Positions 9,401-18,587 of a stretch of DNA of 64,000 nucleotides are shown in pieces; position 1 is the stretch's first letter; each line of letters opens with the position of its first letter. A program made the position numbers and the translations under genes. The notes below the pieces were generated by a model that saw nothing but the letters and a program-made list of their open reading frames with translations, was not told the DNA's origin and searched no databases. This DNA is from Ornithinimicrobium pekingense DSM 21552 (GTDB taxonomy: Bacteria; Actinomycetota; Actinomycetes; Actinomycetales; Dermatophilaceae), in assembly GCF_000421185.1 (NCBI RefSeq), contig NZ_ATWJ01000007.1, forward strand, positions 558,001 through 622,000. The letters are read 5' to 3'.

Positions 9401-9574
9401 GAGCAGCCCGCCCCGGCCCCCGCGACAGCACCGGAGCAGCCCGCTCCGGCCTCCCCGCCCGCGGCCGAGCAGCCCGCACCGGCACCCAAGCGCCGCCGCC
9501 GCGGCCGTGCCGTCGCTCCGGCCGGGCCCCCGGCCGCAGGGTCGGAGGGCGCCACCGACCCGGACGGCTCCTGA
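6461..9574 (+). CDS. rne: Ribonuclease E/G family endoribonuclease
   Basis: A 1037-residue single-strand endoribonuclease central to mRNA decay and rRNA/tRNA maturation. The first 340 residues are disordered, first acidic, then with Arg-rich patches (RSGRRRRRGGKGRRRG). The catalytic core follows: an S1 domain (AGNVYLGRVQNVLPSMEAAFVDIG), the 5'-sensor/RNase H-like part, the DNase I-like part with metal-binding aspartates in VVDVNTGKFTG and GGIIVIDFID, and the zinc-link CAHCNGRG. The C-terminal 260 residues are Ala/Pro-rich with EQPAP repeats and end in a basic KRRRRGR patch, likely an RNA or partner scaffold. GTG at 6461 follows GGAAGGA. The frame remains open upstream, but that stretch is the structured leader. 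Confidence 0.95.
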   Translation: MSDDSTRSIDGEQTDEDRQHRAAELTAQAQALFSAGGLDLPTVDVPDDDVAQADEDEDVDDENVDVPVVAVVDDDGRQPQPADDSAGPAPRTEGVEGPDGADGAGDAPEPVDEDEPGQEETSEEPSAAFPSFGVVFQAPDLSDVPRRRSRRATSAVTTPAERPAEQPQEPEQAADREDGAEGEDTDTSGDDAGSRSGRRRRRGGKGRRRGASGEQGDDPADADSEGGSDDANQTEGGTDADQTGGGGTAASGRRSRRGRRSGQQAAEEASTPATAQDDGEDGSDADDDTGTSGGTRRRRRRRRTGESGASERPARDEVTSVKGSTRLEAKRQRRREGREAGRRRTIITEAEFLARRESVDRVMVVRGLEDRTQIAVLEDGVPVEHYVSRSAQSTMAGNVYLGRVQNVLPSMEAAFVDIGKGRNAVLYAGEVNWDAAGLSSGEPKRIENALKAGASVLVQVTKDPIGHKGARLTSQISLPGRYLVYVPGNSMTGISRKLPDTERTRLKKILKEVVPADAGVIVRTAAEGASEAELRADVERLTATWERISNAAKQKSSNAPALLHGEPDMTVRVIRDVFTEDFSKLVVSGEQAWTEVKRYIDDVAPDLADRVEKHTGTTDVFSTYRVHEAIAKAMDRKVWLPSGGSLVIDRTEAMTVVDVNTGKFTGSGGNLEETVTKNNIEAAEEIVRQLRLRDIGGIIVIDFIDMVLESNRDLVVRRLLECLGRDRTKHQVAEVTSLGLVQMTRKRVGSGLIEVFSEPCAHCNGRGVHVQAEPVQRSGNGGGGSGEDSSGGSRRGRGKGRSGSSAPSGGTEPKNVLPTPNPNGPTPAQIAAAAHAAALQAGASSDAANAAAQAAATEVAPEAAAAVESQEGAVEVRSDQTPSGDAPTAAAAAPAEDVAGSGADGEAGPQADAPEAPSTTGRARGRAAKATTATKAAAKRGTARRASKAAAAVTEPGETASAEQAAPATAAEQPAAATAPEQPAPAPATAPEQPAPASPPAAEQPAPAPKRRRRGRAVAPAGPPAAGSEGATDPDGS

Positions 9575-9611
9575 CCGCCCGCAGGACCGACGTCCCGGCC
9601 GCCGGCCGAGT

Positions 9612-9641
9612 TTGGTCCGGACGGCCGGGGCACGGTAGGCT
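9612..9641 (+). promoter_or_regulatory. Promoter for rplU-rpmA
   Basis: TTGGTC (9612-9617) and TAGGCT (9636-9641) are separated by 18 bp, a good match to a housekeeping sigma promoter in this GC-rich DNA. It would give a leader of about 105 bases before rplU. The leader carries a tiny ATG-to-TGA frame of four codons (9733-9747) that overlaps the rplU ribosome site. Confidence 0.65.
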
Positions 9642-9754
9642 GGTGCGTCGGTTCGCCCCGTACCCGGGACGGGTCTAGAGACGACGCGACGCGGCGGCTC
9701 GACCCGGACCTGCGGGAGCTGCATACCCACCCATGACGAGGAAGTGAGTTCAAC

Positions 9755-10069
9755 GTGTACGCGATCGTCCGTGCTGGCGGCCGCCAGGAGAAGGTGTCCG
9801 TCGGCGACGTCCTGACCATCGACAAGGTCGGCGGCAACGCTGCTGCGGGCGACACCGTGGAGCTCGCGCCGGTGCTGCTGGTCGACGGTTCCACCGTCAC
9901 CGCCGACGCCGACGCCCTCGGCAAGGTCAAGGTCACCGCCGAGATCCTCGGCGCCACCAAGGGCCCGAAGATCATCATCCAGAAGTACAAGAACAAGACC
10001 GGGTACAAGAAGCGTCAGGGCCACCGCCAGCCGCTCACCCAGGTCAAGATCACCTCGATCGACGCCTGA
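9755..10069 (+). CDS. rplU: 50S ribosomal protein L21
   Basis: A 104-residue protein matching bacterial L21 from end to end: [18 protein letters not shown] at the start, a middle strand region, and the conserved tail [18 protein letters not shown]21 binds 23S rRNA in the large subunit. The start is GTG at 9755, with GAGGAAG about ten bases upstream. It is the first gene of the usual rplU-rpmA pair, followed by obg. Confidence 0.97.
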   Translation: MYAIVRAGGRQEKVSVGDVLTIDKVGGNAAAGDTVELAPVLLVDGSTVTADADALGKVKVTAEILGATKGPKIIIQKYKNKTGYKKRQGHRQPLTQVKITSIDA

Positions 10070-10099
10070 CGTCGTCGTCGCTACCAGGAGGCATCAGCC

Positions 10100-10372
10100 A
10101 TGGCACACAAGAAGGGTGCGTCCTCGACCCGCAACGGTCGTGACTCCAACGCCCAGCGTCTCGGCGTCAAGCGGTTCGGCGGCCAGGTCGTCGGCACCGG
10201 CGAGATCATCGTCCGTCAGCGCGGCACGCACTTCCACCCCGGTGAGGGCGTGGGGCGTGGCGGCGACGACACGCTGTTCGCCCTCGTCCCTGGCGTGGTC
10301 GAGTTCGGCAGCAAGCGCGGCCGCAAGACCGTGAACATCGTCGCGGCGGACGCCGCGACCGTCGACGCCTGA
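10100..10372 (+). CDS. rpmA: 50S ribosomal protein L27
   Basis: A 90-residue protein with the L27 hallmarks: [19 protein letters not shown] at the N-terminus, which reaches the peptidyl-transferase centre, then [10 protein letters not shown] and [13 protein letters not shown]. The second residue is Ala, with no Firmicutes-type N-terminal extension that would need cleavage. A strong CAGGAGG ribosome site precedes the ATG. It lies 30 bp behind rplU and is followed by a strong hairpin. Confidence 0.97.
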   Translation: MAHKKGASSTRNGRDSNAQRLGVKRFGGQVVGTGEIIVRQRGTHFHPGEGVGRGGDDTLFALVPGVVEFGSKRGRKTVNIVAADAATVDA

Positions 10373-10408
10373 GGCCCAGGCGCCGCACACTCGCGCACAC
10401 GACGTTCC

Positions 10409-10438
10409 GACGCCGGTGGGGGCATCCCCACCGGCGTC
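10409..10438 (+). terminator. Hairpin terminator after rpmA
   Basis: A perfect 13-bp stem (10409-10421 with 10426-10438) has the 4-base loop GCAT. No T-run follows, which is common in high-GC actinobacteria. It separates rplU-rpmA from obg, so obg may partly depend on read-through or its own promoter. Confidence 0.75.
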
Positions 10439-10512
10439 GACGTGTCTGCCGCACGTGCCCGCGTGCCCCGCGGGCACCGCATACCCGTCCGACCCGGTGA
10501 GAGGATCACCCC

Positions 10513-12018
10513 ATGGCCAACTTCGTGGACCGCGTCGTCCTGCACCTGCGCGCCGGCAACGGCGGCCACGGGGTGGCCTCCGTGCACCGCGAGAAGTTCA
10601 AGCCGCTCGGCGGCCCGGACGGCGGCAACGGCGGGCGCGGCGGTGACATCATCCTGCGCGTCGACCCGCAGGTCACGACGCTGATCGACTACCACCACTC
10701 GCCCCACCGCAGCGCCCCCAACGGCAAGCCCGGCGAGGGGGACGAGCGCAACGGTGCCCAGGGCCAGGACCTGGTCCTGCCCGTGCCCTCGGGGACGGTG
10801 GTGACCACCCGCACCGGAGAGGTCCTCGCCGACCTCGTGGGCGAGGGCGCCGAGTACGTCGCCGCCCAGGGCGGACGCGGCGGCCTGGGGAACAAGGCCC
10901 TCGCCTCGCCCCGCCGCAAGGCGCCGGGCTTCGCGCTGCTGGGGGAGCCGGGAGCCGAGACCGAGGTCGTGCTGGAGCTCAAGACCCTCGCCGACGTCGC
11001 GCTGATCGGCTTCCCGTCCGCGGGCAAGTCCTCGCTGGTGTCCGTGCTCTCCGCCGCCCGGCCCAAGATCGCCGACTACCCGTTCACCACGCTGGTGCCC
11101 AACCTGGGCGTCGTCACCGCCGGAGGGGAGCGCTTCACCGTCGCGGACGTGCCCGGCCTCATCCCGGGTGCCTCCGAGGGCCGCGGGCTCGGTCTGCAGT
11201 TCCTGCGCCACGTCGAGCGCTGCCACGTCCTCGTGCACGTCATCGACTGCGCCACGCTCGAGCCCGGCCGCGACCCGCTCACCGACCTCGAGGTCATCGA
11301 GGCCGAGCTGGCGGCCTACGTGCCGCACGGCTCGCTCGGCGGCATCCCGCTGGCCGAGCGCGTCCGCGTCGTCGTGCTCAACAAGGCCGACGTGCCCGAG
11401 GCGCGCGAGCTCGCCGAGATGGTCCGTCCGGACCTGCAGGACCAGGGCTATGAGGTGCACATCGTCTCGGCGGTCGCGCACCAGGGCCTCAAGGAGCTGA
11501 CCTACGCCCTCGCGGCGCACGTGAAGAAGGCGCGCGAGGAGCACCTCGTGGTCGAGCCGCCGCGGGTGGTGCTGCGGCCCAGGGCCGTCGACGACAAGGG
11601 CTTCACCGTGCGGCGGGAGACGGCCGGAGACGGTGAGGTGTTCCGCATCGTCGGCGAGCGGCCGACCCGCTGGGTGCGCCAGACGGACTTCGCCAACGAC
11701 GAGGCGGTCGGCTACCTGGCCGACCGGCTCAACCGCCTGGGTGTCGAGGACGCGCTGCTCAAGGCGGGAGCGGTCGCGGGCTCGACGGTGCTGATCGGCC
11801 CCGAGGACGACGCCGTCGTCTTCGACTGGGAGCCGACGATGGCCTCGGGTGCCGAGCTGCTCGGCGCGCGCGGCAGCGACCTGCGCCTGGACGAGCGGGA
11901 GCGGCCCACGCGGGCCGAGAAGCGCGAGGCCTTCCACGGCAAGATGGACGCGGCGGCCCAGGCGCGGGCCGAGCTCGAGGCCGAGCGGCGCGCGGGCCGG
12001 TGGACCGAGGACGACTGA
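10513..12018 (+). CDS. obg: Obg GTPase (CgtA)
   Basis: A 501-residue GTPase for large-subunit assembly and growth control. The glycine-rich Obg fold starts at the N-terminus ([30 protein letters not shown]). The G domain has G1 [10 protein letters not shown]3 DVPGL and G4 NKAD. A C-terminal OCT domain follows ([22 protein letters not shown]), with a charged tail. ATG at 10513 is preceded by GAGAGGA. It lies between rpmA and proB in the standard order. Confidence 0.97.
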   Translation: MANFVDRVVLHLRAGNGGHGVASVHREKFKPLGGPDGGNGGRGGDIILRVDPQVTTLIDYHHSPHRSAPNGKPGEGDERNGAQGQDLVLPVPSGTVVTTRTGEVLADLVGEGAEYVAAQGGRGGLGNKALASPRRKAPGFALLGEPGAETEVVLELKTLADVALIGFPSAGKSSLVSVLSAARPKIADYPFTTLVPNLGVVTAGGERFTVADVPGLIPGASEGRGLGLQFLRHVERCHVLVHVIDCATLEPGRDPLTDLEVIEAELAAYVPHGSLGGIPLAERVRVVVLNKADVPEARELAEMVRPDLQDQGYEVHIVSAVAHQGLKELTYALAAHVKKAREEHLVVEPPRVVLRPRAVDDKGFTVRRETAGDGEVFRIVGERPTRWVRQTDFANDEAVGYLADRLNRLGVEDALLKAGAVAGSTVLIGPEDDAVVFDWEPTMASGAELLGARGSDLRLDERERPTRAEKREAFHGKMDAAAQARAELEAERRAGRWTEDD

Positions 12019-12067
12019 CCCGTCACCCGGCGACCGAGGCAATGCATGAGTATGTTGTCACGTGGAT

Positions 12068-12073
12068 TAGTAT
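12068..12073 (+). promoter_or_regulatory. -10 element for leaderless proB
   Basis: TAGTAT lies six bases before the proB ATG in an unusually AT-rich stretch, and no ribosome site is present. The expected transcription start coincides with the ATG. I see no convincing -35 box. Confidence 0.6.
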
Positions 12074-12079
12074 TCGGCC

Positions 12080-13210
12080 ATGGCGAAGTCTCCGAGCCTT
12101 GACCGCAGCGTCGTCCGCGACGCGCGCCGGCTCGTCGTCAAGGTGGGCTCCTCCTCGCTGACCGCGCCCCAGGGGGGCCTCGACGGCTTCCGCCTGCAGG
12201 CGCTGGCCACCACACTGGCCAAGCGTGCTCTCGACGGCGTGGAGGTGGTGCTCGTCTCCTCCGGGGCGATCGCCGCCGGCATGGGCCCCCTGGGGCTGAC
12301 CCGCCGGCCCAAGGACCTGGCCACCCAGCAGGCGGCGGCCAGCGCCGGCCAGGGCGTGCTGATGACGGCCTACACCAACGCCTTCACGATGCACGGCGTC
12401 AAGGTGGGGCAGGTGCTGCTCACCGCCGACGACATGCACCGGCGCAGCCACTACGTCAACGCCTCGCGCACCCTCGAGCGGCTGCTCGAGCTGGAGGTGG
12501 TGCCGATCGTCAACGAGAACGACACGGTCGCCACCGACGAGATCCGCTTCGGTGACAACGACCGGCTCGCGGCGCTCGTGGCGCACCTGGTCAACGCCGA
12601 CGCGCTGCTGCTGCTCTCCGACGTCGACGGCCTCTACGACGGGCACCCCAGCTCGGCCGGCACCCGGCGGATCCCGCACGTGCGCACGGTGGAGGAGGTC
12701 GCGCACGTGGACGTCTCCGGGGGCGGCTCGCAGCTGGGCACCGGCGGGATGGCGACCAAGCTGACCGCGGCCCAGATGGCGACGGCGGAGGGCATCAGCG
12801 TGCTCCTCACCAGCGCCGACCAGATGACCGCGGCCTTCTCCGGGGACGACGTCGGCACCTTGTTCACCCCCACGGGGGTCAAGAGCCCGGCCCGTCGCCG
12901 GTGGCTGGCCCACGCGACCAGCGCCGCGGGCCGGATCGTCCTCGACGACGGCGCCGTGGAGGCCGTCGTGCGACGGCGCACCTCGCTGCTGCCCGTCGGC
13001 GTCACCCGGATCGAGGGACGGTTCACCGCGGGGGACACCGTCGAGCTGTGCGCCCCCGACGGGCACGTGGTCGCCAGGGGCCTGGTCGGCTACGACGCGG
13101 CGGAGCTGCGGCCGCTCGTCGGCCGCCGCCTCGACCGCGCCGCGCGTCTGCGCACGGAGGCCCCCGCACCTCGTCCCGTGGTCCGCCGCGACGACCTCGT
13201 CGTGCTCTGA
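12080..13210 (+). CDS. proB: Glutamate 5-kinase
   Basis: Phosphorylates L-glutamate to gamma-glutamyl phosphate, the first and feedback-controlled step of proline synthesis. The amino acid kinase domain spans about residues 10-260: [43 protein letters not shown], and the [12 protein letters not shown] turn. A C-terminal PUA domain follows (about 280-365), present in most bacterial ProB proteins. The 376-residue length is normal. It lies 62 bp after obg, and proA follows after 89 bp. Confidence 0.96.
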   Translation: MAKSPSLDRSVVRDARRLVVKVGSSSLTAPQGGLDGFRLQALATTLAKRALDGVEVVLVSSGAIAAGMGPLGLTRRPKDLATQQAAASAGQGVLMTAYTNAFTMHGVKVGQVLLTADDMHRRSHYVNASRTLERLLELEVVPIVNENDTVATDEIRFGDNDRLAALVAHLVNADALLLLSDVDGLYDGHPSSAGTRRIPHVRTVEEVAHVDVSGGGSQLGTGGMATKLTAAQMATAEGISVLLTSADQMTAAFSGDDVGTLFTPTGVKSPARRRWLAHATSAAGRIVLDDGAVEAVVRRRTSLLPVGVTRIEGRFTAGDTVELCAPDGHVVARGLVGYDAAELRPLVGRRLDRAARLRTEAPAPRPVVRRDDLVVL

Positions 13211-13299
13211 CCACCGCCCGCCCCGCGTCCACCCCGGACCCGACCCGCGTCACCCCGTATCCGACCGCACCGTCACGAGCACAGCAGGAGCAGCAGAGC

Positions 13300-14583
13300 A
13301 TGAGCACCCAGATCGCCCCCGACGTCGTCGAGCACGTCCACGAGACCGCCCGTCGCGCCCGCGTGGCGGCGCGCGAGCTGGCCCTGCTCACCCGTGCGCA
13401 GAAGGACAGCGCCCTCGTCGCCGTCGCCGACGCCATCGACGACGGTGCCGCGGACGTCGTCGCCGCGAACGCCGAGGACCTGCGGCGGGGCCGTGAGCGG
13501 GGCCTGGCCGAGAACCTGCTGGACCGCCTGACGCTGGACGAGGAGCGCGTGCACGCCGTGGCCGACGCCCTGCGCCAGGTGGCATCCCTGCCCGACCCGG
13601 TGGGTGAGGTCGTGCGCGGCTCCACCCTGGCCAACGGCCTGCAGATCCGCCAGGTGCGGGTGCCGATGGGCGTCGTGGGCATGATCTACGAGGCCCGGCC
13701 CAACGTCACGGTCGACGCGGCCGGCCTGGGCCTCAAGAGCGGCAACGCGGTCATCCTGCGCGGCGGCTCCGCGGCGTCGTCCACCAACGCCGAGCTGGTG
13801 CGCATCATGCGGGCCGCCCTCGAGGCGCAGGGCCGCAACCCCGACGCGGTCAACCTGCTCACCGAGGGCGGGCACGACGCGGGTCGCGCGCTGATGACCG
13901 CCCGAGGGCTGGTCGACCTGGTCATCCCTCGTGGGGGTGCCAGCCTGATCAGGACCGTCGTGACCGAGTCGACGGTGCCCGTCATCGAGACCGGCACCGG
14001 CAACTGCCACGTCTACGTCGACGCCTCCGCCGACACCGAGATGGCCGTGGAGGTGGTGCTCAACTCCAAGACGCACCGCACCTCGGTCTGCAACGCCGCC
14101 GAGTCGTTGCTGGTCCACCGTGAGGCCGCGGACCGGGTGCTGCCGCGGATCATGGAGCGGCTCGCCGCGGCCGGCGTCACCGTGCACGGCGACCGGGCGA
14201 TGGAGGGGTATGCCGAGTCCGCGGGCGCCGCGCACGTGCCCGTCACCGACGAGGACGACGACACCGAGTTCCTCTCCCTCGACCTGTCCGCCCGCGTCGT
14301 CGACAGCCTCGAGGAGGCGATCGCGCACGTGCAGGAGCACACCAGCGGCCACACCGAGGCGATCGTCACCGCCGACCGGGCCGCAGCGCGGCGCTTCACC
14401 GCCGAGGTGGACGCCGCGGCGGTCATGGTCAACGCCTCGACCCGCTTCACCGACGGGGGCGAGTTCGGCTTCGGCGCCGAGATCGGGATCTCCACCCAGA
14501 AGCTGCACGCCCGCGGCCCGATGGCCCTGCCGGAGCTGACCACCACCAAGTGGGTGGTGGAGGGCGACGGTCAGGTGCGCTGA
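13300..14583 (+). CDS. proA: Gamma-glutamyl phosphate reductase
   Basis: Reduces gamma-glutamyl phosphate with NADPH to glutamate semialdehyde, which cyclises towards proline. The 427-residue enzyme has the aldehyde-dehydrogenase-like fold: [24 protein letters not shown], and the catalytic cysteine in [13 protein letters not shown]. The frame is open upstream, but ATG at 13300 with an AGGAG site begins at the family N-terminus. Its last 13 bases overlap the convergent glycosyltransferase gene. Confidence 0.96.
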   Translation: MSTQIAPDVVEHVHETARRARVAARELALLTRAQKDSALVAVADAIDDGAADVVAANAEDLRRGRERGLAENLLDRLTLDEERVHAVADALRQVASLPDPVGEVVRGSTLANGLQIRQVRVPMGVVGMIYEARPNVTVDAAGLGLKSGNAVILRGGSAASSTNAELVRIMRAALEAQGRNPDAVNLLTEGGHDAGRALMTARGLVDLVIPRGGASLIRTVVTESTVPVIETGTGNCHVYVDASADTEMAVEVVLNSKTHRTSVCNAAESLLVHREAADRVLPRIMERLAAAGVTVHGDRAMEGYAESAGAAHVPVTDEDDDTEFLSLDLSARVVDSLEEAIAHVQEHTSGHTEAIVTADRAAARRFTAEVDAAAVMVNASTRFTDGGEFGFGAEIGISTQKLHARGPMALPELTTTKWVVEGDGQVR

Positions 14584-15548
14584 GCGGGGGAGCCGGCCCG
14601 GTCGCTGCCGTCGTGCAGCGAGTCGTGCGCGACGTAGTAGGTCGGCCGGCGCTGCAGGGTGGCGTAGATGCGCCCGACGTACTCCCCGAGCACGCCGAGG
14701 CAGAGCAGCTGGAGGGCGCCGAAGGCGGCCACGATGACCACCGTCGAGGTCCAGCCGGCCACGGTGGCCCCGGTGAGCTTGGCCACGAGCGCGTAGACGA
14801 GCAGCGCGACGGCCAGCACGAAGCCGCCGAGCCCGAACCAGGTGGCCAGGCGCAGCGGGGCGCTGGAGAAGCCGGTCACCGAGTCGACCGACAGGCGGAC
14901 CATCGTGGCCAGCGGGTACTTGCTGGAGCCGGCCGCCCGCTCGGCCCGGACGTAGCCCACCGTCGTCGAGGGGAAGCCCAGCGCGGGCACGACCAGGCGC
15001 AGCACCCGGTGGTCCTCGGGGAGGGCGTTGACGGCGTCGACCGTCGCGCGGGACATCAGCCGGTAGTCGCCGGCGTTGTCCGGGGCGCCGGTGGCGCCCA
15101 TCATCCGCATCGTGGCGTAGAAGGCGTGCGCCGAGCGACGCTTGAAGGCGCTGTCGCTGGAGCGGTCGGTCCGCACGCCGTAGACGACGTCGACCTGCTC
15201 GGCGCGGGCCGCCTCGAGCATCCCGGGGATGACCTCCGGCGGGTCCTGCAGGTCGGCGTCCAGGGTGACCACCCAGTCGCCGCGGGCCGCCGCCAGGCCG
15301 GCCGAGATCGCGGCCTGGTGACCGGCGTTGGCGCGCAGCCGCAGCACCCGCAGCTGCGGCCAGGTGCGCCGCGCCGCCTGCAGCAGCACGGGGGTCTGGT
15401 CCTTGCTCCCGTCGTCGACGGCGAGGAGCTCGTAGGCCTCGTCCAGCCCGTCGAGGACCGGCCGGAGGCGTGCGACGAGCATCGGCAGGACGTCGGCCTC
15501 GTTGAACATGGGGACGACCACCGACAGCACGGGGTGAGGGGCGGGCAT
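14571..15548 (-). CDS. GT2 family glycosyltransferase with two membrane helices
   Basis: A 325-residue membrane-anchored glycosyltransferase. The GT-A domain starts with [18 protein letters not shown] and has the DDGSKDQT and DADLQDPP (DXD-type) motifs. Two hydrophobic segments near residues 235-300 and the C-terminal [23 protein letters not shown] match the DPM1/GtrB/ArnC-like class. These use a nucleotide sugar to charge polyprenyl phosphate. The substrate is not readable. ATG at 15548 is used; the longer open frame upstream overlaps nadD. It is convergent with proA and divergent from the small membrane gene. Confidence 0.88.
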   Translation of the reverse strand: MPAPHPVLSVVVPMFNEADVLPMLVARLRPVLDGLDEAYELLAVDDGSKDQTPVLLQAARRTWPQLRVLRLRANAGHQAAISAGLAAARGDWVVTLDADLQDPPEVIPGMLEAARAEQVDVVYGVRTDRSSDSAFKRRSAHAFYATMRMMGATGAPDNAGDYRLMSRATVDAVNALPEDHRVLRLVVPALGFPSTTVGYVRAERAAGSSKYPLATMVRLSVDSVTGFSSAPLRLATWFGLGGFVLAVALLVYALVAKLTGATVAGWTSTVVIVAAFGALQLLCLGVLGEYVGRIYATLQRRPTYYVAHDSLHDGSDRAGSPAQRT

Positions 15549-15591
15549 GGCACCACTGTATGTCCGCCAGGGCCGGGGTACAGTGACCCCC

Positions 15592-15825
15592 ATGACGTCT
15601 GCGCTGTCCCAGTTCATCGTGGCCTCCGGCGAGCACGCCGAGGAGGGCGGCCACGCGATCGTCAACGAGCTGCCCTTCGAGCCGATCTGGTTCGGGGTGA
15701 TCGCCCTGGCGGCCTTCGCCGCCCTGCTGCTGCTGCTCATGACCTTCCGCAACACCCTGGCGCTCGACCCGCACGCCCCCGAGGCGCGCAGCACGTCCGA
15801 CGTCCACGGGACCCGCACCTCCTGA
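15592..15825 (+). CDS. Small single-pass membrane protein upstream of nadD
   Basis: A 77-residue protein with one strong membrane segment ([20 protein letters not shown]) preceded by an acidic, His-containing N-terminus and followed by a short polar tail. The function is unknown. ATG at 15592 sits seven bases after TACAGT (15579-15584) with no ribosome site, so a leaderless start is likely. Its stop overlaps the nadD start in a TGATG arrangement, which suggests coupled translation. Confidence 0.75.
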   Translation: MTSALSQFIVASGEHAEEGGHAIVNELPFEPIWFGVIALAAFAALLLLLMTFRNTLALDPHAPEARSTSDVHGTRTS

Positions 15826-16412
15826 TGCGCCTGGGGGTGATGGGTGGGACCTTCGACCCCATCCACCACGGGCACCTCGTCGCGGCCAGCGAGGCCGCGC
15901 ACCTGCTCGACCTCGACGAGGTGGTCTTCGTCCCCACCGGGCAGCCCTACCGCAAGGACGTCAGCGAGGTCAGCCGCCCGGAGCACCGTTACCTGATGAC
16001 GGTCATCGCGACGGCGTCCAACCCCCGGTTCACGGTCAGCCGTGTCGACATCGAGCGCGCCGGCCCGACCTACACGCGGGACACGCTGCGCGACCTGCGG
16101 ACGCAACGTCCCGACGACGAGCTGTTCTTCATCACCGGCGCCGACGCCCTGGGGCAGATCCTGTCCTGGGAGGGCGTCGAGGAGCTCTGGGAGCTGGCGC
16201 ACTTCGTCGGCGTCACCAGGCCCGGGCACGAGCTGTCCGGGGCAGGGCTGCCGCAGGACAAGGTGACCCTGCTGGAGGTGCCGGCGATGGCGATCTCCTC
16301 CACGGACTGCCGCGAGCGCACCGCCGCGGGCGAGCCGGTCTGGTACCTCGTCCCGGACGGCGTCGTGCAGTACATCGGCAAGTACCACCTCTACAGGGAG
16401 GACCCCACGTGA
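15825..16412 (+). CDS. nadD: Nicotinate-nucleotide adenylyltransferase
   Basis: Adenylates nicotinate mononucleotide to deamido-NAD in NAD synthesis. The 195-residue protein has the nucleotidyltransferase signature [12 protein letters not shown] at residues 7-18, [21 protein letters not shown], and the ISSTDCRER stretch that corresponds to the family ISSTxxR motif. The start ATG at 15825 overlaps the stop of the small membrane gene; a much longer open frame upstream has no similarity and runs antisense to the glycosyltransferase. rsfS overlaps its end by 4 bp. Confidence 0.96.
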   Translation: MRLGVMGGTFDPIHHGHLVAASEAAHLLDLDEVVFVPTGQPYRKDVSEVSRPEHRYLMTVIATASNPRFTVSRVDIERAGPTYTRDTLRDLRTQRPDDELFFITGADALGQILSWEGVEELWELAHFVGVTRPGHELSGAGLPQDKVTLLEVPAMAISSTDCRERTAAGEPVWYLVPDGVVQYIGKYHLYREDPT

Positions 16413-16792
16413 GCGCGACCCCCCGAGCAGTCGAGCTGGCGCAGGCGGCAGCCGCCGCGGCCCACGACAAGCTGGCCCACGACGTCGTCGGCCTGGACGT
16501 CTCGGGGCAGCTGGCGCTGACCGACGTCTTCGTCATCGCCTCCGCGCCCAACGAGCGCCAGGTCGGGGCCATCGTGGACGCCGTGGAGGAGCGGCTGCAG
16601 ACCCTCGGCTCCAAGCCGCTGCGCCGGGAGGGCCAGCGTGAGGGCCGCTGGGTGCTGCTGGACTTCGGCGACATCGTCGTGCACGTCATGCACTCCGAGG
16701 ACCGCGAGTTCTACGACCTGGAGCGGCTCTGGAAGGACTGCCCGCCGGTCGTCCTGCCCGAGGACGGCGCCGCCGTCGGCGACGGGGCCTGA
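16409..16792 (+). CDS. rsfS: Ribosome silencing factor RsfS
   Basis: A 127-residue protein that binds L14 and blocks subunit joining when nutrients run low. Family marks are [22 protein letters not shown], the [16 protein letters not shown] strand and EFYDLERLW. It starts with GTG inside the nadD stop (GTGA overlap) and is followed by the phosphatase gene. nadD-rsfS is a near-universal pair. Confidence 0.95.
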   Translation: MSATPRAVELAQAAAAAAHDKLAHDVVGLDVSGQLALTDVFVIASAPNERQVGAIVDAVEERLQTLGSKPLRREGQREGRWVLLDFGDIVVHVMHSEDREFYDLERLWKDCPPVVLPEDGAAVGDGA

Positions 16793-16801
16793 GCCAGGGG
16801 T

Positions 16802-17437
16802 ATGCGGCGCGTCATCGTCTGGCGGCACGGCGAGACCGCGCACAACGCCGGGGGGATCTACCAGGGGCAGCTGGACAGCCACCTGTCCGCGCGCGGTCGC
16901 GAGCAGGCCGCCGCCGCGGCCGAGGCGCTCGCCCGGCGGGGCGTGGCACGGCTCCTGGCCAGCGACCTCGCCCGCGCCTCCGACACCGCCGACGCGCTGG
17001 CCGCCCGCACGGGCCTGCACGTGGAGCACGACGGCCGGCTGCGGGAGATCCACGTGGGTCAGTGGCAAGGGCTGCCGCACACCGAGGTGGTGGCCCGCTT
17101 CCCCGACGTCGTCGCCGCCCTCGACCGGGGTGAGGACGCGGTGCGGGGCGTGACGGGGGAGCGGGTCGCCGACGTGCGGGTCCGGGTACGCGCGGTCTTC
17201 GACGAGCTCGTCGCCCGTCTCGGGCCGGAGCAGACCGCCGTCGTGACCACGCACGGGATGGCCGGCCGCGCGCTGGTCGCCGACGTCGTCGGCCTGAGCT
17301 ACCGGCAGGCCTGGCTCTCGCTGGTGGGTCTGCACAACTGCCACTGGGCCGAGCTCGTCGAGCACCGGACCGGCTGGCGGCTGGAGGCCTGGAACGTCGG
17401 CGTGACCCCGAGCGTCGGCAGCGTCAGCGACCGCTGA
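16802..17437 (+). CDS. Histidine phosphatase family protein (GpgP-like position)
   Basis: A 211-residue phosphatase of the phosphoglycerate-mutase-like superfamily. The catalytic RHGE motif is at VWRHGETAHN (phosphohistidine at residue 9), and the second catalytic histidine is in VVTTHGMAGR. In mycobacteria the gene in this position after nadD and rsfS encodes glucosyl-3-phosphoglycerate phosphatase (GpgP); that substrate is plausible here but not shown. ATG at 16802 lies ten bases after the rsfS stop, with GGGG as a weak ribosome site. Confidence 0.88.
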   Translation: MRRVIVWRHGETAHNAGGIYQGQLDSHLSARGREQAAAAAEALARRGVARLLASDLARASDTADALAARTGLHVEHDGRLREIHVGQWQGLPHTEVVARFPDVVAALDRGEDAVRGVTGERVADVRVRVRAVFDELVARLGPEQTAVVTTHGMAGRALVADVVGLSYRQAWLSLVGLHNCHWAELVEHRTGWRLEAWNVGVTPSVGSVSDR

Positions 17438-17445
17438 CCAGCGAT

Positions 17446-17475
17446 TTGGAGATTGCTCGCGGGGGTGGGTAAGGT
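17446..17475 (+). promoter_or_regulatory. Promoter of tRNA-Ala
   Basis: TTGGAG (17446-17451) and TAAGGT (17470-17475) with an 18-bp spacer end about 20 bases before the tRNA. This fits a housekeeping promoter of a stable RNA gene. Confidence 0.65.
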
Positions 17476-17494
17476 GTTCCAGTCCTCGCGACGA

Positions 17495-17570
<76 letters not shown>

Positions 17571-17579
17571 GCAGGACCA

Positions 17580-17615
17580 CGCAAGAGGCCGGGACGAGAG
17601 TCCCGGCCTCTTGCG
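17580..17615 (+). terminator. Terminator after tRNA-Ala
   Basis: A perfect 16-bp stem (17580-17595 with 17600-17615) has a GAGA loop. It is symmetrical and could also stop transcription of the convergent IclR gene. It is the strongest simple hairpin in this region. Confidence 0.85.
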
Positions 17616-17667
17616 CGTCCGGGCCGCCATCGGCCGGGCCGGCACGTCCCCGGGCCCCCGGCGGGGG

Positions 17668-18438
17668 TCAGAGGCCGCCCAGGACCCGGTGGGTGAGGTC
17701 GTCGGCGATCTGCTGCAGGCGCGGCACGACCGACGACGCGTGCTCTCGCGTCATCCGCTCCACGGGGCCGCTGACCGACAGGGCCAGGTCGCCCCACCGG
17801 CCGGCACCCACCGGGACGGCGACGCAGCGCACGCCCAGCTCCTGCTCCTCGTCGTCCACGGCATAGCCCTGCTCTCGCACCCGCTGCAGCTCCTGCCGCA
17901 CCGCGTCCACCGTGGTGAGCGTGCGGGGCGTGCGCGCGGTGAGCTCGCCGTCGCCCAGCAGCGCGCGGGCGCGGGCCTCGTCCATGCCCGCGAGCACCAC
18001 CTTTCCCACGGCGGTCGAGTGCAGCGGCACCCGCCGGCCGACCTCGGCGAAGATGCGCAGGGTGTGCGGCGAGGGGGCCTGGGCGAGGTAGACCATCGCG
18101 CCATCCTCGAGCGCGGCGATGTTCGCCGTCTCGCCGGTCGCCTCCACGGCGGCCCGCAGCGCGGGCAGCGCCAGCGCGGCCAGCTCGCGGGAGGAGGCGT
18201 CACCCACCCGCAGGGCCGCCGGGCCCACGCCATACCTGCGTCCGGGGTCCTGCCGGACCCATCCGCGCCGGGACAGGGCCATGAGCAGGCGATGAGCCGT
18301 GCCGGCCGGCAGCGCGACCTCGCGGGCGATCTCGGTGACGCCCAGGGTGCCGTGGCGCCCGGCCAGCAGCTCGAGGATGTCCAGGGCCCGGTCGACCGAC
18401 TGGACGCCGCGCGGACGCTCCTCCTCCCGCGTGCTCAT
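17668..18438 (-). CDS. IclR family transcriptional regulator
   Basis: A 256-residue regulator: an N-terminal winged helix-turn-helix (SVDRALDILELLAGRHGTLGVTEIAREVALPAGTAHRLLMAL) and a C-terminal effector domain with PLHSTAVGKVVLAGM. ATG at 18438 opens with MSTREEERPRG; a longer frame exists but overlaps the divergent promoter. It is divergent from lctP and belongs to the glycolate/lactate and malate synthase module, so it most likely senses glyoxylate or a related acid and controls lctP, aceB and glcDEF. That target set is inference. Confidence 0.9.
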   Translation of the reverse strand: MSTREEERPRGVQSVDRALDILELLAGRHGTLGVTEIAREVALPAGTAHRLLMALSRRGWVRQDPGRRYGVGPAALRVGDASSRELAALALPALRAAVEATGETANIAALEDGAMVYLAQAPSPHTLRIFAEVGRRVPLHSTAVGKVVLAGMDEARARALLGDGELTARTPRTLTTVDAVRQELQRVREQGYAVDDEEQELGVRCVAVPVGAGRWGDLALSVSGPVERMTREHASSVVPRLQQIADDLTHRVLGGL

Positions 18439-18496
18439 GCGCCCAACCCTACCGGCGGGTCCGGTGCGGGCCGTGGCTGTCCTGCGGCGTGGGTCA

Positions 18497-18525
18497 TTGA
18501 CGCGAGGCCCGAGCAGGGGCATAGT
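18497..18525 (+). promoter_or_regulatory. Promoter of lctP
   Basis: TTGACG (18497-18502) and CATAGT (18520-18525) with a 17-bp spacer form one of the best housekeeping promoters in the window. Downstream, CTCT and AGAG around 18570-18580 make a small inverted repeat that could be part of an operator; that is weak. Confidence 0.7.
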
Positions 18526-18587
18526 GCGACCCGCGCCGACGCGACGTCCTGTCGCCGACGCCCGGTCTCTTCCTGAGAGGTGTCAGT

